From Leuctra nigra (taxonomy: Eukaryota; Arthropoda; Insecta; Plecoptera; Leuctridae): a stretch of 64,000 nt of DNA. The notes below the pieces were generated by a model that saw only the letters and a program-made list of their open reading frames with translations, did not search any database and was not told where the DNA came from. A program made the position numbers and the translations under genes. The stretch lies in contig OW203768.1 in NCBI GenBank assembly GCA_934045905.1, positions 35,307,060 to 35,371,059 on the forward strand, in the 5' to 3' direction. Below are positions 1-11,528 of this stretch, in pieces; position 1 is the first letter of the stretch; each line of letters starts with the position of its first letter.

Positions 1-1409
1 ATATTGTTTCCAATAGATTGCTGGATGATTGTCAGCTCGATCATTCTTACAGTGAATGGTGTACTATTTGTTTCTTTCACGGTCTCCTTGATCATTAGGC
101 CTAATCAACAACACAATGCGACAGGCGCGTAGGAACTTTGTTTTGAGCGGGGGGTTAAAATTATCGGCGATCGATGGATGTCAGGAAAAGGCCGTGCGCT
201 GTTATAAGGGGGTTTGGGGGCCCGCACCCCAGCTAGCCCCGCAGGGCCTTTTATGATTTTTTGATACAAAATAATCGATTTCGAAGCTATTTTATCATTC
301 CTTTCAATGAAATTTAATATGTGTAATATGCAATATTCTTGAGGAGACTTTAGACAAAATATGCAATATATTATCTATTAATTTTGTTATTTTATAAAAT
401 TCCCAATGGCCCCGCAGGAAATTTTTTGAATTCTAGTAAGAGAGAATCGATTGGGAATCGGTTTTGGAATACCTTTGAAAAAGGTTGCAATAAGCAAAAA
501 CAATAAGCAATAAGAAAAATATGTGTGTGTTTTGGTATCATAGATTACCGTGTAATATTAAATTTTATTCCTGAGGTCGACCATGTTGGACAAATGAGTA
601 AATGAGTTGTCTCATTGGTTAATACCTCTGTTTAAATTAGTTTTGCAGAACTTGAGAAAATTTTGAGAATTCAACCTATCATAACGAAGCAAATCTGTGC
701 AATTTTGCCTTTCTTAATCAACATTTGTGTATATCTGGAGGTGATATCTGGGGGTGTTCAGGATCTCTAGCAGGGGAGGTCAGGATCTCTAGCAGGGGGG
801 TCAATATCAAGACAGGGGGGTCCGTTCCCCTTTCCCACCCTATTCCTACGCGCCTGAATTGCGCCACATTGCAATGAAATATATCGAATCTCGCCCCTGA
901 GAAAGCAGAGCAGCTTATGAACATGAGATATTGTCAAGTATTTCACAGCATATGATAATCACCCCTATAAATCCCCACCCCTCCCCAAGCCGGACATTTT
1001 TATCACCTAGACTCTGTCCATTTGTCACTCAATAAAAAAACGAAGGAAACTCGTTATCTTGATGGCAATTGAACCACGGCTTCAGACTTTTCTTTGAATA
1101 TTCTTGAAATGTATGGATTTCAAGGAAGTCCAAGGAAGTTATTAACTAATAGGTAGGTATAACGTTTGTTTCATATATTTTGTTTCGTGAATTTACGGGT
1201 AGGGCTTTCAACATCGAATGGTGTGTAATTTATTGGACTTTTCTGAAGAGGAAAGTTGTTATTATGGATATTTCCAAAAAAAAAATTGGAAACAAACATG
1301 AAACACATTTCTAATCTGACGATCACAAATACCCAGCACATATTCTCATATTACCGTAATAAGTACAGATAAAAGTATGATTTATTAGTCTAAATTAGAG
1401 TAATAACTA
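1..1409. other. AT-rich non-coding stretch, no gene recognised
   Basis: No reading frame of substance resembles a protein. The only structure is a short direct duplication around 760-800, where GGATCTCTAGCAGGGG occurs twice in tandem next to G-runs. The remainder is AT-rich sequence with homopolymer A tracts. Confidence 0.6.
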
Positions 1410-1818
1410 TCCCCATAAAAAACACTCCGTGTAAAAATACCAGCCAAGTCTCTTCAACTAAAAAAAAATAATTACATCTAAAAATTTCGCACTGAAAAGT
1501 AGTGATATCAAAAAATGAGCCAAGTCAAAACTTTATTTGAAAATCAAAAAATACTTGGCGCATCGTGTATATTAATAATTAAGAAGTATTGTCCTGATAT
1601 AAAATATACATCAAATATACAATGTATACATATAATATACCTATATTGCCCCAAAAAACGATGCGCCAAGTATTTTTTGATTTTCAAATAAAGTTTTGAC
1701 TTGGCTCATTTTTTGATATCACTACTTTTCAGTGCAGAATTTTTAGATTTCATTATTTTTTTTTTTAGTTGAAGAGACTTGGCTGGTATATTTACTACAT
1801 GGAGTGTTTTTTATGGGG
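1410..1818. repeat. Hairpin head of A1 (long inverted repeat)
   Basis: The left arm (1410-1565) and right arm (1659-1818) are near-perfect inverted copies of about 156 bp. They begin CCCCATAAAAAACACTCC and end at the spacer with ACTTGGCGCATCG. The AT-rich spacer is about 93 bp. The same hairpin occurs at 11529-12598, 25496-25858, 36851-37890, 50354-50757 and 52718-53115. Confidence 0.9.
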
Positions 1819-2320
1819 ATATCACTACTTTTTTTAGTTTATTCTTACAACTAATGTGTTACACATCAAATAAACAATTACTAAATCCTGTAAAAAAAAT
1901 CACATTAACAATTTGGTTACACCTAAATAAAAACTGTGAAAGGTGAATATGGTATAGGCTTTAAATGACCTTACATGAAGAATAGCAAAGGTTTCATTTC
2001 AATCGGTCAACCCAGTTCCTAGATATGGCAACATTTCGGTTTTCAAAATGGCTGATGAACTTATACTGTATAAACTTATACTTTTAACTTATACATATAA
2101 ATTATATTTATGTGTCATTACTCATTACTCATTAAAACTTTTCTGATCATGTATCTTTTTGTATGGTAAGGGAATTATTAAAATTTTTAAATTTTAATGG
2201 CGTCATTTCCGGTTTCATAAATAGGAAAATTATAGTTTGACTATTGCTTTTCCAACGAGTTGGCCTTCCGAATCATTTGTCGCTAGTTTCGTATCGATCG
2301 GTCTAGCCGTATTCGAGTTA

Positions 2321-2887
2321 TGACGTTACTTCCGGTTTTAAAATGGCGGCTGAAATCTCTTACCCCACAAATTAAAATTTAAACATGATTACAATTTATT
2401 ATAAGCTGTCTCAAATAGTATTTATTTTATCAAAATGTTAATTTGTTAGAGTTTTAAAATATGTGACGTCATTTCCGGTTTCGGTATGGGAATCTTCAAA
2501 TATTACTGATGATTATACATAAAGTTGACCGTCTAAATCGTTTAGCGCTGGTTTCGTTCTAATCTGTTTAGCTGTTTTTGAGATATGATGTCACTTCCGG
2601 TTTAAAAATGGCGGCATCCGGTTGGTTTTTAAACAAGTCAAATGAGATATCAAAAGTACATACGTTACATAAATATCAAAACAATCGGATCAACAGTTGT
2701 TGCTAAAATGCAAATCGATGTATTTCAAATTTCATTACGACATTTCCGGTTTCGTTAACATAATTGTTAGTCTTTTGATACTGATAATCCATAAAGTTGT
2801 CCGTCTGAATCGTTTGGCGCTAATTTCGTTTCAATCGGTCCAGCCGTTGACGAGATATAACGTCACTTCCGGTTTCAAAATGGCGGC
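2321..2887 (+). promoter_or_regulatory. CRE-ETS-YY1-like module array in A1 (3 modules)
   Basis: Modules lie at 2321-2350, 2586-2615 and 2858-2887, each 30 nt long. Each consists of a CRE-like octamer (TGACGTTA, TGATGTCA and TAACGTCA here), CTTCCGGTTT (reverse complement of an ETS site) and AAAATGGCGGC or AAATGGCGGC (YY1-like). Between them lie weaker modules ending CATTTCCGGTTT without the YY1-like part. The motif identities are established consensus sequences. Whether proteins bind here is unknown. Confidence 0.55.
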
Positions 2888-3285
2888 ACAAAAAAGTCAT
2901 GGGGGCAAGGGCAAATCAGACGCCAAAAGTGCACACGTGGTAAAAATTTGAGTTCAATCGGTTAAGCCGTTTAGGCTGTGGCCTGTTTACCGGATTTAAA
3001 TTCCAGGAGATGATTACTGAAAACCGGCCTAAAACACTGTTTTCACGGCCTTCTAGCTCGCAAAGGGCGTAACCTATTTTTTTCCAAATTTGGTATATGT
3101 TGTAGGGTGGGCCATAGCTCGAAATTAAGATATTTCGCAACAATGTGAGATTTCTCAATTTTAAGATTCAGTAGGCCGAAAATGCCACTTTGATGGTTAC
3201 AGTAAAAGTGGGTTTGCTCCAGCCTTTATATGAGAGTGTGCGCGCCGTACGACTTGGCTGGCGTGGAGCGACCGCTCCACTAGAT

Positions 3286-5302
3286 TAAATACTTGTAATA
3301 TAAATGGTATTACATGGTGAAAAAAGATATCAATCTCCCAATATGAATACCAATATGTTTGCTTTTTTCTTATTAAACGAGAGTCATTAAAACTCGCTCT
3401 ACTTGTGTTCTTTTTGTTTTGTTAGGCAATGCCCAAAGCATCGTTCAACCAATTGATCTGAAATTTTGCACACACACTAATGTCACATGAGCGGTACCAA
3501 GTATATAGTTTAAGCACGAGATACTGTGATTGGTTGAAAATTAAAAGTGGATCCGTTTGACCAATCAGCAAACATTTTCAGACAATCTGTCAGCGTTTTC
3601 CTCTAGCAAAGAGGTTCTTAGGTTTAAGAACCTTTTGGCTACAGTCTGTAATTCAATTCAATTGTTGTTTTTGTACAGCTTTAGAAAACAAGTTGAAAAG
3701 TTTTAGTTCTTTAAAACTAAGTTGATTTACTAAATAATCTTTTTCAATACGTAGCTCATGTAAAGAAACAGTTACAATGTTTTCAGATCGAATAGGAAAG
3801 AATAATTGGGTCTTACTTATTGGCAGAAACCTCAGGGAAACTCAAAGTAAAACTTCATACTTTAGAATGTATTCAGTGTTGAATCCAGGCATACCTCGGG
3901 GGGGGGGGGGGGGGGGGAGGGGGGGGGGGAGGGGGCGAGGTATGAATGTGCCCTCCCCGGCACAAAAATTGCAAAATATTATGAAATGAAAGATATTCTT
4001 TTAATAAAGAAAAGTTATTCATATTATTCAGATCAACATATTGGTAAATAAATATTGAATAGCTGTCTGCTAGATACGTAGTTACGCAAGGGCGTATTCA
4101 GTGGGACTGCCCCCCCCCCCCCCCGAAATCAGGGATGCATCTAAAAAAAATGAGCACACTTAAAATAACATGTGGAAAAAACACGTAAAAATAGACGGTG
4201 GATTATGTGAAAAACCTTCCAAAACGGTTAGACTTGAGTTACAATTCCAAAAACATTTCTGGGTTATGCGGCCCGAACATGCATCCTGATAAGTTCAATA
4301 ACTTTACCCATATATTCTTAAATCTCTTAGACCAATTTTGGGATATTTTGAAATTTATAATTCCCCAAAATAGCTATACACTGTGATTCAAAATTGCACC
4401 TAAATGAATGACCTTGATCAAAAATTTTCTCGGGGTTTACGCCCCCGGACCCCCTGTTTTCTACTGTGACTTTTCAAAATATGTTGCGTATAAAATACAA
4501 GTGCTTTGTGCTTCGTACAACTACAACTACCCCCCCCCCCCCCTCCCCCCCGAAACACCAACATCAAAAAAATACCAAAAAATATGCATCCTCCAATTAT
4601 TCATGTGCCCCTCCCGAGAAAAATGTCTGGATTCAACACTGTGTGTATTTGTGGTGATTGATGTTGATTTAAGGGTTGACATATTTTTGACATCGAGTGT
4701 TTTTGAGAACTCTTCACTAAACGCTGCCGAAATTTTCGATTTGATATTTTAGCACAAAATAAAACTGACATTTATATGTCCTTTCATATTATGTATAAGA
4801 CAAGGAAAAACATTTTATCTCGTATACAAAGTAAACCAAGCAGCTTATACGTAACCACCTTAGAAACGTCAAATATATCAATTTAATTGGACGAAGATCT
4901 ATAGGTTACCTTCTCATATTCCGATTCGTCTCGTATTCATTTCAAACCCGATTCCGGATTCGCCATTCATTCTAATATTAGACCCGGGAAGTTTGAAGTC
5001 ACGCTACGTTCCAATGGAGCAAATATTGAATGGCAATTGGTTTCGAGTAACAAGCCAAGTCGGATATCCGAGGGCTTGAAACTTTAATCAATGCAATCAG
5101 TTTCCGAGGCGCGGAATTAATTATGATGATTACTTTTGCGGGATGAAAATGTGATTAGATTATAGGTATATTGGAACTAGCAAATGCGAGATTGTTATAG
5201 AGTAATTGGATTATTTATCTAGACCATCAAGCTCCGGGTTAACTATAGGTATGATTTAAATCAAAGCATAAATATAGGATTCAGGATAATTACACATAAA
5301 TA
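3286..5302. other. Intergenic stretch with poly-G/poly-C tracts and a decayed B-like fragment
   Basis: No gene is recognised. At about 3436-3605 there is a weak family B-like piece: CAATTGATCTGAAATTTTGC near its start and AGCGTTTTCCTCTAG near its end. G- or C-runs lie at 3899-3935, 4110-4124 and 4530-4551. They are flanked by similar words (GAATCCAGGCATACC, GGATTCAACACTGTG), suggesting one dispersed repeat carrying a homopolymer core. Short open frames here are low-complexity artefacts. Confidence 0.5.
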
Positions 5303-5794
5303 TGAGCGAGCGTCGCCACGGTTTCTCTTACGGCACTTCCTCTGTGTTTTCATGTGTGATTATTGTTTGTGTTTTTAAGCAAAGACCAGTCCAAACCATT
5401 CAACCTATCGATCAGAAATTGTGCACACACACTAATGTCATATAAGCGGTCCCATATATAATAGTTTTTGAACAAGATGCTGTGATTTGTGTGATTATTA
5501 CAAATGTAACCGTTTCAACTTGCATGGTTATTGGGAGCAAAACATGTGGTATGTTTGAATCTTTTTGTAATTTTAAGACCAATGGCAATATGTAGTTATC
5601 TTCGAAAGTTGTTGATATTTTAAGGACATATTTTATGCGTGTTTGGAAACATTTATCAATAAGAAAAAAAATTATCACTGCTTCTTTGGCGCATTTCGGT
5701 TCAAGGTCTGTATAACAGAAACTTTTTAACGCATTTTCTCATGCAATACAAAGGCTTGCTTATCAACGCGTTACACAGAGCGTTTTCCTATAGT
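5303..5794 (+). mobile_element. Family B Helitron-like element, copy B1
   Basis: Begins near TGAGCGAGCGTCGCC and ends with the B-type 3' signature AACGCGTTACACAGAGCGTT followed by TTCCTATAG. The hairpin arms AACGC and GCGTT are intact. It is short (about 490 bp) and internally deleted compared with B5 and B9. It carries the box ATCGATCAGAAATTGTGCAC. No coding sequence. Confidence 0.6.
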
Positions 5795-6036
5795 GACATT
5801 TGGACTTGTTTCTCTAGAGCGTTGTACCTGAAAGATGGCAATGTGAATGATTCAGATAGTGTATAAGTTTTAAGACGTTAAATATTTTCATGAATGCGCT
5901 TCATAAGTTGCATTACTCTGCTTACATTTCCTGGCTTCATTGATGCAAAAATCGCAGAATGAGCTCTATGTAAATCCCCACAAAGCATAAAGTTCTGAAT
6001 ATTGATATGTTGTACAAAAACAAAAACTTGTATATA

Positions 6037-6130
6037 AACTCCGTTTCATAGGGTCTAGAGTCCTAGATAGCATGGGCAGGTATAGGACTACCAATGTTAA
6101 ACAGGACTCTAGACTGCATGAAACGGAGTT
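6037..6130. mobile_element. 94-bp hairpin MITE with TA target duplication
   Basis: Terminal inverted repeats AACTCCGTTTCAT/ATGAAACGGAGTT and inner arms TCTAGAGTCCT/AGGACTCTAGA enclose a short loop. TA lies on both sides (6035-6036, 6131-6132). The intact right arm of the host foldback has a single TA at the equivalent site, so insertion and duplication are read directly. TA duplication is typical of Tc1/mariner-type MITEs. Confidence 0.85.
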
Positions 6131-6244
6131 TAGACTGCCAAGCACCTTTCCCCCTAAAAGGATTGCGATCTAAAAGAAGGTCCCAGCAATAATTTATTGT
6201 TGAAACATTTTCGCAATTAAAATTCGTGAAATCATTTCGCCCAG

Positions 6245-6403
6245 GAGGCCAATTCTTGAGTTTTCATGTTTTGAAACCATGTGTGGTTTCATTGTTTAAA
6301 ACGTAAAAAAGTTGAAGGCTAAGCAATAGTTGTCAACTTTTTTACGTTTTAAACAATGAAACCACACATGGTTTCAAAACACGAAAACTCAAGAATTGGC
6401 CTC
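6245..6403. mobile_element. 159-bp near-perfect hairpin MITE with CAG target duplication
   Basis: Arms of about 70 bp begin GAGGCCAATTCTTGAG and end CTCAAGAATTGGCCTC, with a short loop around 6318-6336. CAG occurs on both sides (6242-6244, 6404-6406) and once in the uninterrupted right arm of the host foldback. A 3-bp duplication is typical of PIF/Harbinger or CACTA-type transposition, but no diagnostic terminus decides this. Confidence 0.85.
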
Positions 6404-7206
6404 CAGTTACTGCCGCCAAGCACAACATTATAAACCAAACATTGTGCCCAAATTTAAGATTGAGAAAATCTCTATGTGAACCATCATAGTATAAACTTTA
6501 AAACAATTATAATCATTTAAAGCGAAAAATAGAAAGTATTCAAATTTTAAAAACGTTAACAAAATCAATTTAAAAACGTTTTTTTACATAGGTAACTTAA
6601 AATACAAATAAAAAAATATTTAAAATTAAATTAAAAAAAAAATAAAAGTAAAAAAAAAAAAAAGCTTGGCGCATTTAGTCAAGGAGGGGGCAACATAAAA
6701 AGATGTCGACCAAGGAGACGACGAAAGAAAGAAGGAAGAAGAAGATGATGATGAAGGAGAAGAAGGAAGAAGTTAACATGACGGTGCAAAAACAATGCGC
6801 CAAGCTTTATTTTTATTTTTTTTACTTATATTTTTTTTTAATTAATTTTAAATATTTTTTTTGTTTGTATTTTAAGTTACCTATGTAAAAAAATGTTTTT
6901 AAACTGATTTTGTTAACGTTTTTAAAATTTGAGTACTTTCTATTTTTCGCTTTAAATGATTATAATTGTTTTAAAGTTTATACTATGATGGTTCACATAG
7001 AGATTTTCTCAATCTTAAATTTGGGCACAATGTTTGGTTTATAATGTTGTGCTGTGCGGCAGTAACTGGGCGAAATGATTTCACGAATTTTAAGTGCGAA
7101 AATGTTTCAACAATATATTATTGCTGGGACCTTCTTTTAGATCGCAATCCTTTTAGGGGGAAAGGTGCTTGGCAGTCTATATACAAGTTTTGTTTTTGTA
7201 CAACAT

Positions 7207-9227
7207 GTCACATGAGGTAAAAGTTTATAGCAGCTTTCATTGATGATTGAATTTGAGTGTTACCTGTCATTGCATTGTTAACGCCAACAACGTCACTTCT
7301 TGTCTAAAGTTTTCTGTTTTTCTTCCAATAGTTCCAAAGATAGTATAACGAAAGGGTCAATTTCTTTTGGTTGAATATGAGTTATCTCAACTTTTAAATT
7401 GTTAAAAGTTCAAAACTTTGAGTCATGTGAATAACGTAAATTGTAGGTGTATTGTTCCGGTGTAGACCGGAATTTGTGCGTCATCTCGTACTACGCATAT
7501 TTGTTGCCAATTGGTAAACTGAAAGGTTCACGAAAGGATTGTAAATGCGTTTTCCTCAATTTTAAATTCTTCCAGGTTCACTTTTTTATGTCATATAACT
7601 CAATTGGTAAAGCGTGCATATGTTTACAACTCATTTTAAATAAAATCAGAATGGTTTTTGGAAGGCAATGTAACTTAAAAGAACTTAGTTACTAAACTTT
7701 CCAGTTCCTGGAAACTTTAAAGGTAACTTTCTAGTTCTTTATTTGAACGGAACTGAAACTAGTTCCTTTTTCTTCAATGGAACTAGAACAAGTTCCTTGT
7801 TTGAGGAACTTACCCAACACTGCTGTTTAGTTATAGTCACACCATGGATTATACCGCAATTTCTTCATCCAGCAGTTTGAAAACGTACCAAAAATGGGTT
7901 TATGCAGAATATTATGTATATTTAATTTTCTATTACATAGGGGTGGTTTCTTAAAATTTGGGGATGTTTGCGTAAGGGTGTAAGTACCGTACGGTATGGG
8001 TTATTTCAAATGGAATGTGTATATCAAATTTTGTTTGAGATCGGTCAAAGGGTGTATATGTAGTATATAAGAAAGAACGTTCATACCAAGGAGCGTTTTC
8101 CTAGTTTATACATCAAGACACTTATACTTATTTTAAAGGAATTACGGCAAAGGATGTGGCCATTTGATACTGCCTTGTTGTGAAAATTGATTTTTAATAT
8201 TTCAACCTAGAATTCCTTTAAGATTAACTATCTGAGCCACCTGGTGTTTGTAGTGCTGGTGGGAAGGAGTAGGACGTATATCATTAACACAAAACACACC
8301 AACACACGAACAAACCAACAAAGAACGGTCAACCTGAATGTACTGACTGATTGCCATGATACCAGAGAAGCTAAGGCACTATTTTTGCCGGAGAACAGTC
8401 ACACAATCCTAGATCACACGCTTATAAATTCCCTAAGGTGTCTACAGCTTATATCGGTAGTATGTAATTAAATAAAAATCAATGTACCTACACATATTTT
8501 GTTTAAATCTCACTAAACGACAATTAAATTAACATAAGAAAATCTCTATTGATTTAAATAAAAGAAAATATATGAAAACAATGAGAAAAAATAGTAACAC
8601 GAAGCGTCTTTTTATCTCCTCGGTCCCATTCAGTGCGCACCTATACATTTAAAAAAAAACTGTTGCTCGTCAACACTCAAGTGAAAAAAAACATTGTTTA
8701 GGTAATAAAATATCACTTTATCCATTCTAAAGGAAAACACATGTCATATACAAGCAAATATTCAATATCTTTTAAAATGTACCAAATATAGTTATGTAAT
8801 TTTATTTTGAATGAAATGGCTTTAAATAAAAGTCCTTTACGAATACTAATTTTACCCTGGGGAAGTCTTCTTCGAACGGGTTGTGTGCTTACTCATTATC
8901 TTGAAGTATACAATTTTACAATAAATAGTGTGAAAATAAGTTATTTGAAAATACAATTGTGCTAGAAGACAGCCTCTTACTGCAGCAGTATCTATTATTC
9001 TATTATGTTACATTCCAAAACAAGTGTCATCTACGTACATTTGTATTTCTTTTAAAAGTGTCAAGACAACATAGGAAACCAAACCTCTGAAGCTCACAAC
9101 ACAACCCCCACCCCTCATCCACCAGCCACTGAATGTTTATCTCTAGATCTGAATGTGTATTGTGTATTTTACAAGCAATGGTTTCACGATATTCATGACC
9201 TTTTATTATTTGTTTATTGATTATGGT

Positions 9228-9230
<3 letters not shown>
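7207..9230. other. Non-coding stretch, nothing recognised
   Basis: AT-rich sequence without a coding signal. A string of near-repeats of the word GGAACT/AGTTCC occurs between 7690 and 7815. I see no RNA gene or mobile-element terminus. Confidence 0.5.
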
Positions 9231-9286
<56 letters not shown>

Positions 9287-9310
9287 TGTGGGGTGGAGGG
9301 GGGGGGGGGG
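9231..9310. repeat. (TG)n microsatellite followed by a G-run
   Basis: About 27 TG dinucleotides (9231-9284) are followed by GAGTGTGGGGTGGAG and a G-run (9298-9310). The open frames across it on both strands (poly-His-Thr, poly-Val-Cys) are artefacts of the dinucleotide repeat. Confidence 0.95.
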
Positions 9311-9669
9311 TGTTTATTTGTTTATTACGCATAGATCATACAATCAATTAGTCTACCGGTCCTTATTCCTGATGATGATGGCATGTTGTTGATACATCTA
9401 GGTAATTGATTTATTGTTTGTTTCGATATTTTAGACAGTATGAATTATTTCGTGCATTTAGGTATTCTTTTAAAAATGCCATTGCATATTGTTGACCATG
9501 TTTGTTAACACAACGACGGAAGCTTCCGCATGAGGCAATCGATTGGCGTCAGAATACAATACTATTGTTCATTGTGCGTAGTTAACCTATTATTCTTTAT
9601 TCTACACAAAACGAAGTTTCCATACTCTCGAAACTGAAATAAATTTAGACATTATAATATTCATAGGTA

Positions 9670-9879
9670 CACTCGGCCAAACAAAAATTGATCGTTGATC
9701 AAATTTGAATGACTGCTGGTCAAGTCCCATACCAATCAAAGCTTGTTATTATCGTTGAAATGTGGGGTCACCTACTAGAGTGAGACAAGGAGATCGCTTG
9801 GACTGACTTCGGATGGTGCAATCTAACATTTATCAGTCAATCAAATTTAATCAACAATCAATTTTTGTTTGGCCGAGTG
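9670..9879. mobile_element. 210-bp MITE with TA duplication, first of two copies
   Basis: Ends CACTCGGCCAAACAAAA/TTTTGTTTGGCCGAGTG are inverted repeats, with TA at 9668-9669 and 9880-9881. A second copy lies at 53444-53654. The two copies agree along their whole length while the flanks differ, which fixes the boundaries. No coding sequence. Confidence 0.85.
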
Positions 9880-10094
9880 TACGTGAAGTAATAGAAATAA
9901 AGATTTCATTATGAAACGGAATCGATGTCTATTATTCGTTTGTATTATTGTCTCAATACTTGGATATCCATAATAACTATCCAAACGAGTTTTCTCAAAT
10001 GGTTGATACTACGTCATATTCTGTCGTCATATTGAGGTATATTTGAGGTGTGAATTTTTCAATGTGACAAAATTATGAAGTTCACCTAGAATTC

Positions 10095-10370
10095 TACGAG
10101 CGGCTAGAGACAGAAGGTACTCCAGGCGGCGTTGGGCGCGCGCATAAGTTTTACTGAGCAGCCTAAGGAATAAAACTTTCTATGGGTAGACAAAGTCGAA
10201 CTGCCGAAAATTAAAACTGGGCAACTTAAAAAAATAACTCTATGGTTAGGCAGAATTAAAACTTGTAAAAATTTCAAATAAAAAAGTACGACCCCGGCCG
10301 GAATCGAACCGGCGACCCCTAACACCGTAAGCCAATGCACTGTCCATTGCGCCAACAGGACGGCGATACT
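10095..10370 (-). repeat. tRNA-derived SINE-like sequence
   Basis: On the minus strand an A-box-like TTGGCGCAATGGACAGTGC and a B-box GGTTCGATTCC lie about 30 nt apart (10295-10362). The loop TTACGGT would give an arginine-type ACG anticodon. The acceptor stem is not paired, so this is a tRNA-derived repeat rather than a tRNA gene. The body runs to lower coordinates. Confidence 0.6.
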
Positions 10371-10639
10371 GAATGCCGTTCGTAACCACTAAACTAGCAA
10401 ATGGGTGAAGATTTCAACATGCAGTAAGTCCTCTGTATCATCCCGCTTACTTTTATGCTAGACGCAATGTCGCTCGTCATACCTGCAGCATTACCTACGA
10501 ACCTGATTCTATCTGTGATCGCGATGGCAATCGGCGTGCCGCGATGGCGATGTTTCGGGTCATTGATGATCTACACATCATCCCTCGACCTATCATCGCT
10601 TACACAAATTGAAAAAGAATGATGTGAAAAAAAAGTTTT

Positions 10640-10725
10640 TCTAGGATCGGGAATCGAACCCGTTATGCAGGAATACAAGCCAGCTGCCTCCGATAATTGA
10701 GCTATTCAGGCCGACAGGGTATGGA
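10640..10725 (-). repeat. Second tRNA-like module
   Basis: The minus strand shows TAGCTCAATTATCGG as an A-box-like element and GGGTTCGATTCCCGATCC as a good T-arm/B-box. The anticodon arm does not pair well. It is probably another tRNA-derived SINE head or a tRNA pseudogene, lying about 350 bp from the first. Confidence 0.5.
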
Positions 10726-10779
10726 GTTGACAGCGAAGCTGCTGTGTTGGTAGATGAAGGGGAAGAGCGGAACGCTTAA

Positions 10780-11110
10780 TATTGATAATTTTTCCACTTC
10801 CGGTTTGAAAATTTTGTTTTTTCTTGAAGTGGAGTGTCTAGCAATACATTGTCTTTAATGTTGCCAAATTTCAAAACTCTCAATGGACCCGTTCGACTTT
10901 TTAAAAAAATTAAAATTTAAAATTAGAAAAACTTCACTTCCGGTCAAAATTCTCCCGATTTTCTTTCAAAAGTAGGCGTGAGAAGGGGGACTCTATGTGT
11001 CTACCAAATTTCAACTCTCTAGACCTAACCATGCAATCTGTAGAAAAGGGCAAGCAAACCGACCGTGAATAACTAACTAACTAAGTAACTAACTAACTAA
11101 CTAACTAACA
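10780..11110 (+). repeat. 3' end of a retroposon with (ACTA)n tail
   Basis: Contains CTACCAAATTTCAACTCTC and ends in a simple (AACT)n tail (11066-11109). A short simple-repeat tail after such a box is common at the 3' ends of RTE-like LINEs and their SINEs. The CACTTCCGG word also occurs twice. The family is not identified. Confidence 0.45.
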
Positions 11111-11528
11111 TAAAAGTCAATTCTTGCATGTTTGACGCCCAAAATTCACCCCGAAGGGATGATCGCAGCACTTTGATTTTTGGTTAGGTGTTGTCAGGTG
11201 GTTAATAATACCCGATAACTATGGTTTTTAACTTTCATTTCTCACTGCATGGATGCCATGCGACACCTCGTTTCGACCACTTAAGCCGTTGCGGTTTAAG
11301 TCTGTGGTAGTAGCTCGCAAGTTGTATTAGAGCGGTGCTTGGCAGCGTCGAGCTAGCGCCCGACTAGATACTGTTAAACTGCTAAACTACGTATACTGTA
11401 TGTAAATAAACTGCTAAATAATTAAATAAATAACTGCTGCTAATAATAACTGTTGCTAAACTGTAAATAAGAAAGTATAAAAGTGCAAATATATTCTTCA
11501 AGAAATGGTTTTATGAAATTAAATGATA

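Larger units (their letters stand above)
1410..3285 (+). mobile_element. Family A composite element, copy A1 (Helitron-like, non-autonomous)
   Basis: This is the first of seven copies of a composite repeat. It starts A|TCCCC, has a hairpin head (1410-1818), a body of alternating modules with CATTTCCGGTTT or CACTTCCGGTTT, and a tail from about 2950. It ends in GTGGAGCGACCGCTCCAC (a perfect hairpin apart from the 2-nt centre) followed by TAGAT. No coding sequence is seen. The 5' TC, 3' hairpin, CTAG-like end and absence of a visible target duplication recall Helitrons. The full consensus, the trailing A after CTAG and the classification are inference from comparing copies within this window. 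The variable microsatellite that other copies carry in the tail is almost absent here. Confidence 0.75.
6007..7206. mobile_element. Large foldback element with two smaller hairpin elements inserted in its left arm
   Basis: Outer arms of about 410 bp (left 6007-6673 after subtracting insertions, right 6796-7206) are inverted copies. They run from TGTTGTACAAAAAC to AAGCTTGGCGCATT. The spacer (6674-6795) is purine-rich and its open frame is a shadow of (GAA)-like sequence. Comparing the arms gives clean empty sites for two insertions, annotated separately. No transposase is visible. The superfamily is not identified. Confidence 0.85.

Noticed and set aside
6703..6888. Lysine/glutamate-rich frame
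   Set aside because: Purine-rich spacer and AT-rich arm of a foldback; no domain.
9027..9392. Poly-His-Thr and poly-Val-Cys open frames
   Set aside because: Translation of a (TG)n microsatellite.
10295..10362. Functional tRNA-Arg gene
   Set aside because: A- and B-boxes are present, but the acceptor stem does not pair and the sequence continues as a repeat body.
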